Assembly (NCBI RefSeq): GCF_008831285.2
Contig: NC_045144.1
Span: 20,537,716-20,601,715, forward strand
Length of the DNA stretch: 64,000 bases
Direction: 5' to 3'
Source of the DNA: Nymphaea colorata
Lineage: Eukaryota; Streptophyta; Magnoliopsida; Nymphaeales; Nymphaeaceae
Under the pieces are notes generated by a model that had not been told where the DNA came from, did no database searches, and was given only the letters and a program-made list of their open reading frames with translations. The position numbers and the translations under genes are program-made. Positions 11,468 through 23,609 of this stretch are shown piece after piece (the stretch's first letter is position 1; each line of letters opens with the position of its first letter).

Positions 11468-13145
11468 TTAGAGTTTGTAATGATTTGGCAGCATACCTCT
11501 GTTTGACTGTCTGTTAGTAACATTATATCCTGCCAAGTAGCTCTCAGAAACTTTTGTTGTAGCATCTCCAGCTGAGTTTCCAAGCCCATAACCAAAGGAA
11601 CTAGAACCATCTGGTTCAGAAGTTTCAGACCTCCAAGTTGGATCACCATAGACGGAACTACTACCATAAAGATCTGCATAAGACCCATCATAACCACCAT
11701 TGCTTGCACCATAAGATGCTTGAGAGATGCTGTTTCCACTGCTTCGACCAGCAAAGCTGCTTCCTCCTAAACCATAACTACTCTCTGAGTTTGCATAACC
11801 AAGCATCCCACCTGCATAACCAGAACCATTTCCTCCGCTTTGAACTGAAGCAGAGGGTGACAGTCCCCAAGTTGCACCACTAACTCCAAAGTTCCCATTT
11901 CCAGAAGTTGCATAATCCACTGAACCAGCAGAAGTCGAATTAAGTCCAGCACTGCCCCAAACATTTCGGCCAGATGTATTGAAGAAGGACCCAGCTACCC
12001 CATTACTTCCTGTATACCCAATTGGGTTGTTATATCTACTTGAATTTCCGTTATAATAAGCATTTAAGCCTCTATTATAGTTCAAACTACTGCTGTAACT
12101 GCTACCACTGTAGCTTGGGCTTAGAGAAGGCCCAAAATTGGCACCAAGTCCATAGCTCGGTGGCCCAAATGGAGAATACCCAGTTCGAGAGACTGGAAGA
12201 GGACTAAACCTTCCATCCACCCTCATCTGATATCCACCAAGTGAGTTTGGATTATATCCCTGATTATAGCCATTGAGGATGTTGCTCACCCTGTTTAGTC
12301 CATAACCAAAACCCCCGAGAGGGGACCTACTTGGACCAGGGGACAATTCTTTTGGCACTGCTCTCTTGACCTCCACCATCTTTCCGTTCAGTTCATGGAA
12401 TGTCTTCAGAAGAACCCTGTCCACCGCATCTTCCGAATCATAGGTTATGAATCCAAATCCTCTAGGCCTCTGTGTGTTGTGATCATACATCACAACAACA
12501 TCGGTTATTGTCCCGAACTGATCAAAATACTTCTTAAAATCAGTTTCCGTAACAGTAGAAGCCAAACCACCCACAAAAATCTTCTTGGTCCGTGCAGGAC
12601 TTGCTGACCCATGAATGTTGCCAAGGCTTCGATTCAGGGTATGTTGGTCATCTCTAGGCACAGCCTTCTTTGCTTCAACCTGAAAGGTCATTTCTTTGTT
12701 TTTTCAGATAGATTGCTCAGATCGAAGATACATAGACTTTGAAGCCAGAAGTGCTCGCATAAACACATCGACGACAGAAGCATTCATGCGAATACATTAG
12801 ATATAACAACAGAAATTCAACTGAATGAATGGCTGAACATAACATGGCACATCCAAAAGAGCTAAAAAGGCCTATAAAGCATCTGAGGATAAGCAATTAA
12901 TGCAGCATTCAGACAAAACGTACCGTCCTCCCATCTATCATATGTTTTTCCAGAACCACTCTGTCTGCAACTGCTGGGTCTGCAAATACTACGAAACCAA
13001 AACCACGAGCCCGTCCCGTTGTGCGATCTTTCATGATCACAGCCTCTACAACTTCACCATAAGTCTTGAAGTACTCCTTAAGACGATCTTCATTCGTCTC
13101 CCATGATATCCCACCAATAAACAATTTTCCTAGATCTGATTCCAT
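11468..13145 (-). CDS. hnRNP1-type RNA-binding protein, two RRMs
   Basis: This is a nuclear-type RNA-binding protein of 477 residues, probably acting in pre-mRNA processing or mRNA stability. There are two coding exons: 13145-12924 (residues 1-74) and 12679-11468. The intron 12923-12680 has GTACGT at the donor and CAG at the acceptor, with frame kept exactly (GRT|VEAKKAVPRDD). RRM1 covers about residues 7-84, with RNP2 LFIGGI and RNP1 RGFGFVVF. RRM2 covers about 106-185, with RNP2 IFVGGL and RNP1 RGFGFITY. The remaining C-terminal ~290 residues are rich in Gly, Ser, Tyr and Asn, a prion-like low-complexity tail common in hnRNP A/B-like proteins. The start is the ATG at 13145. An in-frame ATG three codons upstream overlaps the 5'-UTR intron acceptor (ATGCAG|GTCATG) and is spliced away. 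It matches plant 'heterogeneous nuclear ribonucleoprotein 1' by architecture. The exact paralogue is not assigned. Confidence 0.93.
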
Positions 13146-13148
13146 GAC

Positions 13149-13832
13149 CTGCATTCACCCACACAATTCGTAAGAGAAGAACAAAAATATTCGCAAGCGC
13201 AACAATTCACCGGAAAAGATAAAAACAGCAGTCGGATCCAAATCACATGAAACAAGCACCTCCCACTGATCACCTGATAGCAGGCTTCAAAGCACAAGCA
13301 TAAAACGGAATTTTGAACATACATATCAAGAATTCCGCCAACTACTAAAATCCAAGAACCAAAAAAGCAACGGCTCATGGAATCTATCCAAAATACATCG
13401 GCTCCGTTTCATGAGATCGGAAGGACATCTATTGTCGCTCAAGTCATACAAAACGGACGTCGACCAATCGAAATAAAACGTAATTAGCGGAATCGAACCA
13501 CCTGGACTCGAAATTCAGCAAAGAAATAAATGTGAAAAGAATCAAGGCGTACAAGCTAACCCGATAATTAGGAAAATGGAATCGGAATTGATGAGATCAA
13601 GACCAAGCTAGCGTTCCTTCCAATTCGATCAGGAACTCGCGGATCCTCACGTAAAGCCGGCCTCCCCCAAAAATCACCTTCAGATCCAAAAACAAAACAC
13701 CCACAAAATTTTCAGATGTATACGAAGGAACCACCGCCAGAAACAGCCATCTAATGGATAGATAAACGTCGAAGCCCGACCATCATAAACACGAATCTTC
13801 TCGATTTCGACGAGAATTGTATGGAAACTTAC
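13149..13832 (-). other. 5'-UTR intron of the RNA-binding gene
   Basis: On the minus strand a strong donor, GTAAGT, begins at 13832. A TGCAG acceptor ends at 13149, three bases before the start codon. This implies a 684-bp leader intron and a non-coding first exon upstream of 13833. Leader introns are common in plant RRM genes and often raise expression. Splicing is inferred, not shown. Confidence 0.7.
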
Positions 13833-14210
13833 CGATCGGAAAAACTAGAAGAGACCAAGTTGGATTGGAGGATTGATAAGATCCGAGAGGGACAAAAATG
13901 AAATGGTGGGTGTGTTCATCCTCCCGAAACACCCCCCCTTGTTTTGCCCCCCTGCTTAGCGCTTATGATAAGAAATGGCAATTCAGAAGAATATTTTCGA
14001 CGCCCGAGAGAGAGAAAGAGAGAGAGAGAGAAAGAAGGTGGGCGTGGAGAATCTAAAATTTATATGTCAGGAGAGAGAAAGAGAGAGGAGAGGAAGGACG
14101 GACGGATGGATGAATGGCTGGGTGGATGAGTTGGAGGAGGAAGGGGCGTCCTCCCTCCTCATGTATAATGGTATTTTAGAGAGAGAAAGAGAGAGAGAGA
14201 AAGCAGGGGC
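13833..14210 (-). promoter_or_regulatory. leader exon and GA-rich upstream region of the RNA-binding gene
   Basis: The non-coding first exon starts somewhere in this stretch. No clear TATA box was found. Several GA-rich tracts (about 14008-14032, 14069-14092, 14178-14200) read as CT-rich on the gene's strand, a pattern often seen around plant transcription starts. The exact start is not determined. Confidence 0.4.
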
Positions 14211-14405
14211 TCGGCTGGCAACGTTTTTGCCGAATTCAAAAATGAAGAAAAACTCTCTCCCCCTCTCTCTCTCCACCATCATTAACAAAGAAATAATTAC
14301 AGAGAGAATACGGTTCCAGAAAAGCAATGGCTCTCACCCTCCCTCTCTCGCTCTAACTAATCCACCATCAAAAATTTCTTGAGCATCTTTATGATCATCT
14401 AATTC

Positions 14406-14464
14406 AATCGATCCGTTTTTTCGGCTGTCGAATCGATCCGTTTTTTCGGCTGTCGAATCGATCC
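14406..14464. repeat. 25-bp tandem repeat, about 2.4 copies
   Basis: A 25-base unit beginning AATCGATCCG is repeated at 14406-14430 and 14431-14455 without mismatch, followed by a partial third copy. Confidence 0.9.
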
Positions 14465-15059
14465 CTCCCCCTCTCTCAAGGAATCGGATCCATCTGGGCA
14501 CCATGAGAAATTATGCTTCTTCACGACTTTCATCTTGGTACAGAGATCAAATCTTTTTTTTGTTCGTGTTTATAAGAAACAGGACTAGCCTTTCAGTGAA
14601 TTTCATCGTGGCATAATCTCTCTCTACAATCAAGGAATCTGATCATCTTGAGTTTCATTAACAAATTTCGTTTCTCCACATAGAATTTACTTAAAGAGCG
14701 TTCAGAGTTGTGATAAAATCTTGATATTGTAAACTTGGTAGCTGGTAAGTCCCATTTTTCTTTTTGTTTTCTAAGCTTCCAAATAATCACAGGAAAATCA
14801 TGTTATTTCCAAAAATGCTATCAGCTTCTTTAAATTGCTGCATCTTGTTTGTTGATTAACGTGATCAATACTTTCGACCAACTCCTATCAACTCCAAACA
14901 ATAGATCTATGCATAGTTGATGAAATCATCCTTTCGAATCTTAAACATAGCCTTAGAATTTAAATGAAATTTACTCATAAAACTGCAAAAATATAATTTC
15001 TTCAATAATGCAAAACTTTGTCAAACGCTTTTGATTGGCATATTTTGGTTGGTTTATAA

Positions 15060-15420
15060 CTCGGGCAATTAATCATGCGCATCGAGCTAGCCCAGTTCGA
15101 TAAGGAGCTAGGCTCGGGCTGGCCCGACACTCGAAATTTGGACCCAAGCCTGGGCCGATCATTAAAACCTTGAGTTCGAGTCCAACTCGATTAAATTAAA
15201 AAATATATTTTTAATACAAAATAATATATAAATATAATTTATCATAATAAAATATTAAATTTATATATATATTAATAGTAAATATTTAAAAACTATAGAA
15301 CCCACTCAGGTTTATCGGGCCTAGTTCCCTTTTTTTCAGGCCGGGCTCCAGTCGGACCAAGTGCTAGTACCCAACGGCGGCCCAGCCCAATGCCCAGGCT
15401 TACGGGCAATAGTTTGTCTA
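15060..15420. repeat. dispersed GC-ended, AT-cored repeat
   Basis: GGGC/GCCC-rich flanks (about 15063-15185 and 15300-15420) surround an extremely AT-rich core. A similar arrangement with GGCTTGACTCAGGCTC-like words is seen at 52398-52610. It is probably a degenerate dispersed repeat of unknown class. Confidence 0.4.
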
Positions 15421-15616
15421 GTAGCGTAAAACGTAGGACTAGTACCTACTCCTGATGTTCATGCCGGCTTCAGCTTTTGTTTGGTTTGCAAGTCAAGCAA
15501 ACTAGAGAGTTGTTCGCTTGCCTAGCAGCATAAAACCAATAAGACTAGTACCTAGTCCATGATGCCTATGCCAAGCGGCATGGCGAGAGGGTCAGTAAGG
15601 GTCATGGCTCCCTCTC

Positions 15617-15655
15617 ATATATATATATATATATATATAGATATATATATATATA
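15617..15655. repeat. (AT)n microsatellite
   Basis: AT run of about 39 bases with one G interruption. Confidence 0.9.
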
Positions 15656-16137
15656 ATGTTACAAAATTTTCATTTAGCCTATATAAAAAAAATGAAAATT
15701 TATATTGAAGCATCTGTTAAAATTTTGAAACTATTATTCTGGCTTCTTAATGAAAAAATCCTAGCTTCACCCCCTGCTTCTGGTTCGGCTTGTCCTGAAC
15801 AATGATGCCCAGAGATGTCATATTCGAACTAAAAAGATCATGCATTCTCAATTAAATTTTTGTTGCCAGTGGACAAATAAAAAATCCAGTTAGCGTTGGA
15901 GATCTTTTCTTGATATATTAATATCTAAATGTAAAGGGGAGAAAACCCAAAAGATTAAGCCTGGAAAAGCTGAATAATGATTTTTCTTTTTCATACAAAA
16001 AGGCTCCTTCTAGATTGACCAGACTTGTCACATTCAACATGCTTCTCATCAACAATGTAAAACTGCAAAACCACTTACCAATAAATGAAAAGACTTTGGG
16101 AAACATTAAGATGGAGAAAGAATGCTTAAAAAATAAG

Positions 16138-16300
16138 AACCTTTTTTGTTTTTGTGCCTTCCTTTTGTTTATAATTTCAAAAAAAAGCTGCATTTTATAA
16201 GTTTTCCAATAAGGATCTCGCTTTTTATGAACCCAAAAGAAAAACCATAAAAGGGTCAATTGCAATGGGTTTCAGCATTGCTCTCTATCACAACATCCCA
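16138..16300. repeat. dispersed repeat, copy 1
   Basis: Shares the order TTTTGTTTTTGTGCC, ATAATTYSAAAAAAA, TTTATAA.TTTTCCAATAA and AAAAGGGT..TTGCAAT with 20694-20900. No coding content. The element class is unknown. Confidence 0.4.
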
Positions 16301-16602
16301 CTCCTTCCTACCATTTTCCGCTAATTTTTTTTTTCTCTGGCGAAGAAAAAATAACTTCAAACCTACATTTGATAGTTTTTCTAAAGCCCTGACAGATGTC
16401 ATGCATTGGTCGAGTCATAGGCCGTTAGGCAGTGAAAGCCAGTGCATGCTAGGACCTTTAAGGCGAGGGTTTTCAAATTTCAGCCAGGGTGGAGGCAAGG
16501 TGGGCCGGCAGGGGCCATAGTTTTTAAAAAGCCAAATTTTTACAAGAAAATTTAGTTGGCATGTGGAAAAAATTCTAGAAATTATATAGTGGCATTTCCT
16601 AA

Positions 16603-17060
16603 GGATGTCAACATATCAGATTCAGATCGGATATATCTTTAATCATATCCGTTTTTTTAATATCCACATAGTCATTAGAATTCAGATTCAAATTCGAATA
16701 AAGAAAAGTCATATAGAATCTGAATGAGAAATTTAATTTTACAATCTGAATTTGATTCGAATATGATTTTTATATTTATATATGAATTTGAATGCGAATT
16801 TTGAATAGGATTTTTGTCTATTTTCAAAATTTAATAGCGTTTGATACAAGATATTGTTTAAAAATGAATATGATATGAATCTATATCCAAATCCGATCTG
16901 ATATTTATGTATATCTGAATATGAATCTGATTGAATGTCATTTATTAAATCTGGATCTGAACCGACTTTTTAATCGGATATTAATTTTTTTTTCATATCT
17001 GATTTTTTTCAGATCGGTTCAGTAGAATATCCAATTCAAATCAGATATATTGACATTTCT
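16603..17060. mobile_element. TIR-like AT-rich element with GATCGGATAT termini
   Basis: The left terminus GATGTCAACATATCAGATTC (16605 on) and the right terminus, which reads inverted as GAAATGTCAATATATCTGAT, match over about 30 bases with few differences. The interior is packed with GAATATGAATCTGA-like words. Related ends occur near 40128, 43600 and 58190. It may be a small foldback or MITE family. No target duplication could be fixed. Confidence 0.45.
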
Positions 17061-18378
17061 AACCTTTCCTGCTGAAAAATCCTAGATCTACCACTGATTG
17101 AAGCAACTCACCCTTTGCGAAAGCCAATGCATGCAAGGATCAGGAAGATGAAATGGTCATGAAGAAGTTTAAGTGTCTTCGTGAATTATCAAGCCTCTCA
17201 GCTCAAGATTGTTTCATCCCAAGTAAGAGAGAGAGAGAGAGAAAAAAAAAAAAAAGAGAATCACAAAAAAATAATCATTTTTTTTAATTATAGAGAAAAA
17301 GTAGGCTTTGGAAAAAGTATTTTCTCGGAGGGCCAGTTTGACACATTGAAAATATGGAATTAAAAGGAATTTTATAGAAACTTATTTTAGGAATTAAAAA
17401 AATAGAAGCAAAATCCAGATTTCTAAAATCTCTTTGTGTTTGCTTGACTTGGTCTTATGTTTCAGGAGACAAATTTCTCAGTTTGATAAGAATTAAAGAT
17501 AAAAAACAGAGCCGTTGGAGAGTAAGCATTGCTTTGAAGCCAACAATTATTTTTTGCGTCCGGAAAACTTTTCTCCACCTCTTTGGTGGGACAGAATTTT
17601 CTAAAAGAAGTTCCTGAAAACCGATCCAATTGTAAGCTTTTTTCATCCCAAGTTTGTTTGATGGGTGGAAAAAATTTTTAAAAAAATGAATTTATTTCCA
17701 ATACTACACGGCCCTAATGAGGAGAGCATGTGGATTTGGGAAGCACGTCTAAAGCCAACCCTTTCTTTTTCTTTTCTTTTCTTTTTTTCTTTCTTTCTTC
17801 TTCTTTCTTTTATTTAAATGATTTGGGCAAGATATCAAATTAAAAAAGAGAGGTGAAATGTTAAAATCAACTTGGTAACGAGGAGCATTTACTATAGTCT
17901 CCATCGGAGGCCGTGCTATTACATGTGACTTAGCAAGCAAGGTTGATACAAGTGGGCGACGGATCTGTCTTGGATTTAGTTCCCAAATCCAACTACCAAC
18001 TCCACTATTTCAACCATAGTGGTTGCCAGTTTCACAAAATTCCTGCCTTCTAAACCCTTTTTTAAATAAAAAAATATATAAAAAAATGGTGTCAAAACGA
18101 GCTGGATCTACCTTGCAAGCGGATCGAATTTAAAATTTAATATACAAATGGCGCCTTTGGCATTTTAGACTCACCTACCTGATCAGAATCGTATGTAGAT
18201 GGTTGAGAGAAAAACAAAGAGAAAATGGTGACAGACAATTTCATCATCTAGTATCAGTTTTTACTTTTTTTGTTCATGTTTTTTCTCAACCATTCATCTG
18301 TATCCAATGGACAGCCTTGATGATTGGGTGACTCATAATAACTAAAGGATATCAATAGCTATAGTCACCATTTACTCG

Positions 18379-18382
<4 letters not shown>

Positions 18383-18419
<37 letters not shown>

Positions 18420-18438
18420 AGAGAGAGAGAGAGAGAGA
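18383..18438. repeat. compound (AT)n(GA)n microsatellite
   Basis: An AT run passes directly into a GA run, a structure repeated at 26096-26187. Confidence 0.9.
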
Positions 18439-18807
18439 TTGAATTGTAGTGATCAAACTGTCACAAATCACCCGAATTACTAATGAAGTATATCCAATTC
18501 ATCATGATGGATGGTTGAATAACAATAAGAAAAGAAAAAGTGATAAGCTTTTTTGTCATCTAGTACTAACCTATACTTTTTTTTTCTTTTTTCTTCCAAC
18601 CATTCATCATGAGAAAAAAAAGAGAAAAAAAGAAAGAGAAGACCATAAAACTTTCTTGTTCTCAATGTCAATAGTTTTTTTTTTGTCTAAAAATTATGAG
18701 CTATATATTTTATATATATATATATATAAAGAGAGAGAAAGAATAACAAAAAACAAAGAGGGGCAGAATTGGTATGTATCAGACCCTTAATGTCCACTAC
18801 TTAATTT

Positions 18808-18810
<3 letters not shown>

Positions 18811-18847
<37 letters not shown>
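18811..18847. repeat. (AT)n microsatellite
   Basis: Uninterrupted AT dinucleotide run. Confidence 0.9.
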
Positions 18848-18850
<3 letters not shown>

Positions 18851-19350
18851 GTGCTAATCCCCATCATTGATCTTTTCAAAATTGATGATTAATAGAAAAA
18901 CAAGAAAAAGAAAAAAACAATGTATTTAACATTTCGTAAAATTCCAGCTCGTTCAATTAGATCAACTTACAACCACTTGTATGGAATTGTGGTTGAATAA
19001 TCGTAATCATGTGAATGAAATGATTACCTTCATTTTCACTTTCATTTTCTCACTTATTTTTTCCTTGCTGCATGACTATCCTCTCCACCCTAAAAAAGTG
19101 ACAGATCTTAGTGAGAGATGTAGTTGCCACAGTCTTCAAGAAAGTGGGCTTTAGCCCAGCTGGCCCATATGTAACCCACTTCTGATTTGATAGGCTAATT
19201 TCCAGACTTGGAGAAGAAGTTTGGGTTTAACTTAAGCAAGAAAGCTAATTGTGGGTTGCCATTTTCCAATCTTAGGCGGACTTGCGTCAACTAACTAATA
19301 TCTCACGTAGCCTCAGCCGCTCCCTAATGCCATTTGTTAAATGAGTCCAC

Positions 19351-19634
19351 ACTATAGTCACAAATAACGTCTTGGAATTTTAAACGGTGAGGTTTTTTTT
19401 AGGTATATTACAGCGAGCTTGAAAAATATGAGAAAAAATAATATTTAAAAAAAATAACGAAAAATAAATAAGTGAAAAAATAATAACACAAACGTTAAAA
19501 GATAAGTAAATTTACAAAAAATAAGAAATAAATTTTTTTCAAACAAATGTGTTTTTTAAGTTTTAAACGGCATTTCATTTTCTGGTACTTTTTTGTGTTT
19601 TTTCAAAAATAACTCTTTTTTTTTTGTAACTATG
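19351..19634. mobile_element. A-rich MITE, family copy B
   Basis: The left end ACTATAGTCACAAATAACG matches copy C (54851 on) almost base for base. The right end GTAACTATGG is the approximate inverse. The interior order of blocks is the same as in copies A and C. No coding capacity. Confidence 0.65.
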
Positions 19635-19979
19635 GACTCCAAACTAGTGGCAGAGCCACATATAAGTGGGTGTCCCACAAAAACTCTTTATTTTCACATT
19701 CAATATTTAAAAAAATATATATATGTTCATTTATATTATAGATTTGAGATCCACTTTAGGTGTTATTGTGAATTTCAGCTATGGTGGATTTCAAATCCCC
19801 TCAGATCTGAGATTCATAGAGAATCAAATGCAACGTTAAGTGTGAAGGTTTTATATTTAATGCCCATCAGCCTAAAATTCTTGGTCCACACAGGCAAAGA
19901 CTTTGAATGGCATTCTAGAATGTATAGTAGTGTTCTATCGAAGTACCACTTATTTATTTACATCTAATGCCTAGGTTTG

Positions 19980-19983
<4 letters not shown>

Positions 19984-20021
<38 letters not shown>
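19984..20021. repeat. (AT)n microsatellite
   Basis: AT run of about 38 bases. Confidence 0.9.
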
Positions 20022-20026
<5 letters not shown>

Positions 20027-21680
20027 AAAGTATGCACCATAACTGTTGCTAAAAGCACCATATATAAACTTTTTTGTTCCATAAACTCTTGTTAATATTC
20101 TTGTGGCAACTGTTCGGCAATATCTGGTGTCAGTAGGTCTCTTTCAAATTGATGAACTTGATGATTAACATCAATTTTCAGAACACCAACTGTTTGTACT
20201 GTAAAATGAGGTCATTGATGTACAAGTTGAAGCATAGTGAAGCACAATAACACCATAAAACACCAAGGTGAGCTCTCTGTACCCTAATAAATAAAAGATT
20301 AGATAAAAACTTCGACTCTTCTAAACAATAAAATGAATTACTCATCGTGCTCAACAAAAATAATCAATTGAACAACACAAAGCTTTCTTTTGTACCACAA
20401 TCAAAATCTTCTCCTTCTTCTTTGAATAGAATGACTATTAAAGCGCCGTACTCGTGTCAGTCATGTATCAAACACGAACGTACCCTTTTAAATACTTTAA
20501 AGAAGGTAAAACTTAATTTCCAAAATTATGTGTTAAAATTTATTGTTCAGTCAAAAGGAGAAAAGGACATGCATAACAAACGCAATGTTAATGCGGACGG
20601 CAATTAATTATTTTTGGTCTCTTTATTCATATTAAATGCGTTTAGCAAATTAATGTTTAAGAGTCAGCCTTGTGGTCATAATTTAGGGGAATTTTTGTTT
20701 TTGTGCCTACAATTCGCCTATAATTCGAAAAAAAAAATAGTTTTTATAATTTTTCTAATAAAATTTACTTTTCTGACAAAAAACATTTGAAATACACTTT
20801 TCGTTAAAAAACACACAAAGAAAAGGGTTTGGCTGCAATTTTTTTCAATGTTATTTTCTACTAAATTACATTCTTATTCATCGTTGCTCTTGCCAAGTTT
20901 TAATGTGCCATCTAAAAGTCATGAATGTAATTACCTGAAAATTCTGCTTTTTGGAAAGTTAGGGGAAAAGTAGGGAAAAATTTCCCATAATCTAAAATAA
21001 AAGAGAATTGACCGTTTAAAATATTTTAATTTGAAATTTATAATCCTTATCTTTGTCATTGCAAAGCTCGAGGCAGCCTTGCTGAATGGAATGATGATAC
21101 TACTTTTTCTTTTTCACAATAATGAAGAAACCCCTTTTAGCTTAAAAAAGAAAAACTAAAATAAAAATTATTACATATTAATATAGTCTGGAAAAGTTTA
21201 ACTTCGATACTTATGTTTGATTGGTGTTCGATTGCTAAGGAGTCACATCCAAAACGCGTTTGAATGAGTGGACAAAATTTCAACCAAAGTGTTTGGTTTG
21301 GTTTGGTGGATTTTAACTCGCTTCTTAATCGGCTTTTATTTATACAATAAAAATAAATAAAATAAGGCACTAACATTTATAAGCTATTAAAAGTCATTAA
21401 CAGAATTAATATATTCTCACCTTTTACAAGATGGGTATTTTGGTAATTTAATTTTGGTTTTATTTTTTTTCCCAGTTTCTCCTTGCATGTAAGTCGTCCT
21501 ATAAAGATATAAAGATGTTTGGTAAAAATAACACTTATTCAATTAATTTTACTCTACTGCAATCAAATGGTTTGATTCTGAAATTGAAAGAAGTAAAATT
21601 TATCATATATTTTTTCCACCATTTTTTTTTATGATAAATTTATCACGTTAAATTCTTTCTTACCATCAAACAGTAAGACA
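20022..21680. other. intergenic, nothing supported
   Basis: AT-rich. Contains the second copy (20694-20900) of the dispersed repeat described at 16138. No gene recognised. Confidence 0.5.
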
Positions 21681-21689
21681 TCTATAAAA

Positions 21690-23490
21690 TGTAGTGTTTG
21701 CAGGAGTTCCTAGTCATCGGCCTTATATTCACCAGGAAGACCGCCGCCCTTCTCGGCCAGGTTCAGGGCGAGCGAGAGAGTGGAAGGTCTATATTCTCTA
21801 TTTTCCTTTCATTTGCTTTCTTCTTCTCTTTTCTTGTCTGTTGGTTTGTGGGGTAGATGTGTGGCCTCCAAGAATGAAGGAGAAGAGAGGATGAGAAGAA
21901 AATTGACAGTACTTCCTCACTTCCTCATCTGGTTTTCAATATAAGTGCGCCTAGTAGACGCTGAAATGGTTTTAAATGATGGTCCAAGCCTGGGAATTTG
22001 GCTGTTCTTTTCTTCTTTATTAACTGGATCGCCAGATAGAAACTGAATTTTCACGGGCAATTCTGTCGAGTTAGATATGGTAATTGATGCTTCCTATGGT
22101 TTATTTGGGAGATAGCAGATCCGTAGACTTCATGTGCTCGCAGACATGGTTGGACTTTGTCAACAGCTTTGCCGTCCTTTTTGACAGCCGGCTGAGGAAC
22201 TTTTGGAAATGCGGTTTTCTACCAGCTTTGGCATTCTTTCGGGCAAATGGCTAACCACTCATCCCAATCATGGAACTATCCAAATAGCATCTAGGAAAAC
22301 TAATGGTGCTTGTTGGGTTGCCATTAAGGTAAATGGAGCCAAAAATGTTTTTAAAAATCCTTTCTGCCGCAGATCGATATCTCTTTTCCATGAGATGGAA
22401 ATGTTAGCTTGGACGCTTCTTCGTTTTGACTTCAATTGTTGCTCCATCATTATCATTAGTGCTAACAACAGAAAATGGAAATTATGGCTTAGTTCTCTTA
22501 TTGCAGGTAAGGGGAAATAGAGCAGCTCCCCAAATCGTGGCTAACAAAGTTCAACCTTTTCGCATCACAAACGAAAATCCAGATGTGCATACTCTTTCAT
22601 TGCTGCCCTTAGTTTGAGGTTCATTGTTTTCTCTTGTGCAAGTTGCAGCAATTTTTGTTAGTTCTACTGTAAATATTGTTTTTTGACATTGTTGGATTAA
22701 TAAAATTTATGAAAAGGTCCTCCAGCAGGTCATTTCAATTGTTCTTTGTGGGATAGCCACATTGATCCTTGCTACTTAGTGTGGACTTAGAATGAACCAT
22801 TTGCGGTATGACGTTGTCTATGTTCTTGATTGACATCCTTTTATAGTTTACATTGTTCAAGCACATGTAACAGATGCATAACTTAGAAGCACATCTTACA
22901 GAATCTTGCTTGAGAAACATATATTTTGTAAACAAAAGACTTGCATCTGAGGCTTCTTCTGTGAAGGAGAAGTGATGAACTATCAAAATGAAGCTGTAAT
23001 ATAGCTTTCGGGAAAAAAAAATCTAAACCCTCGTGTGTTGAGAGACCATCCCAAATGATCCAGCCACAATTTGTACCATCTGACTGGTCGCTTACATTTT
23101 AACTGCGTGCTATTCTCCAGAGATGAGCCATCCTGGATTATGTTGCCATTTCCATCGGAAATGAAGGCCATCTTTTCTTTTGTCATAACATGATCAAAAG
23201 TGATCCATGAATGCTATTCGAGGACCATCGCCCAGAAATGTTTGTCTTTCTTGGAACAATTTCACTTTTACTGACAGCATTACTATCCAATGAATACTTG
23301 GCAGCAGAAGCTCTGGATCAGTGCTTGACATTGTACCTCTAGCGGACACTGTGACCAAGTTGAAGGCTCGCTGTGAGCTCTGTGGAAAGCATGATTCTTT
23401 CACCCTCAGGAAAAGCGCAGAGATGCAGACTGAACTGATTGGTGGGGCTGATGTCTGCAGGCAGCATTACATTGGTAGGAGCAACTAGCA
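21690..23490 (+). pseudogene. thymidine kinase pseudogene (unprocessed, internally deleted)
   Basis: This is a decayed duplicate of the intact thymidine kinase gene at 27843-31582. Colinear blocks match introns as well as exons: 21700-22090 with about 28140-28520, 22733-22850 with about 28846-28960, 22859-22985 with about 29672-29796, and 22980-23480 with about 30978-31510. It is therefore a DNA-level duplication, not a retrocopy. The transit-peptide part of exon 1 is missing. Exons 2 and 3 are deleted. The P-loop lysine region reads FTRKT instead of FAGKT. About 600 bp (22121-22720) has no visible counterpart in the intact gene. The last-exon remnant starts at 23305, keeps the CELCGK and CRQHY zinc motifs, and has a 12-base deletion just before CRQHY. 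It cannot encode a kinase. Confidence 0.88.
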
Positions 23491-23609
23491 AGGGACGAAC
23501 TGGTACGATCCTGTTTTAGTGACGCCGATGGGCAAGACCGCTGGTGGAGGCGGGAAGCCGTTGAATAACGAGGCAGAGGAGGATCCTGAACGAGGGTGTG
23601 AGATCTTGG

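Larger units (their letters stand above)
17061..19350. other. intergenic, microsatellite-rich
   Basis: No gene recognised. Contains AT runs at about 18383-18416 (continuing into GA to 18438), 18706-18727 and 18811-18847, and polypyrimidine tracts near 17758-17812. Confidence 0.5.

Noticed and set aside
11428..11754. 108-codon minus-strand open frame and several plus-strand ones within 11428-12607
   Set aside because: Shadow frames of the Gly/Ser/Tyr-rich tail and RRM2 of the RNA-binding gene.
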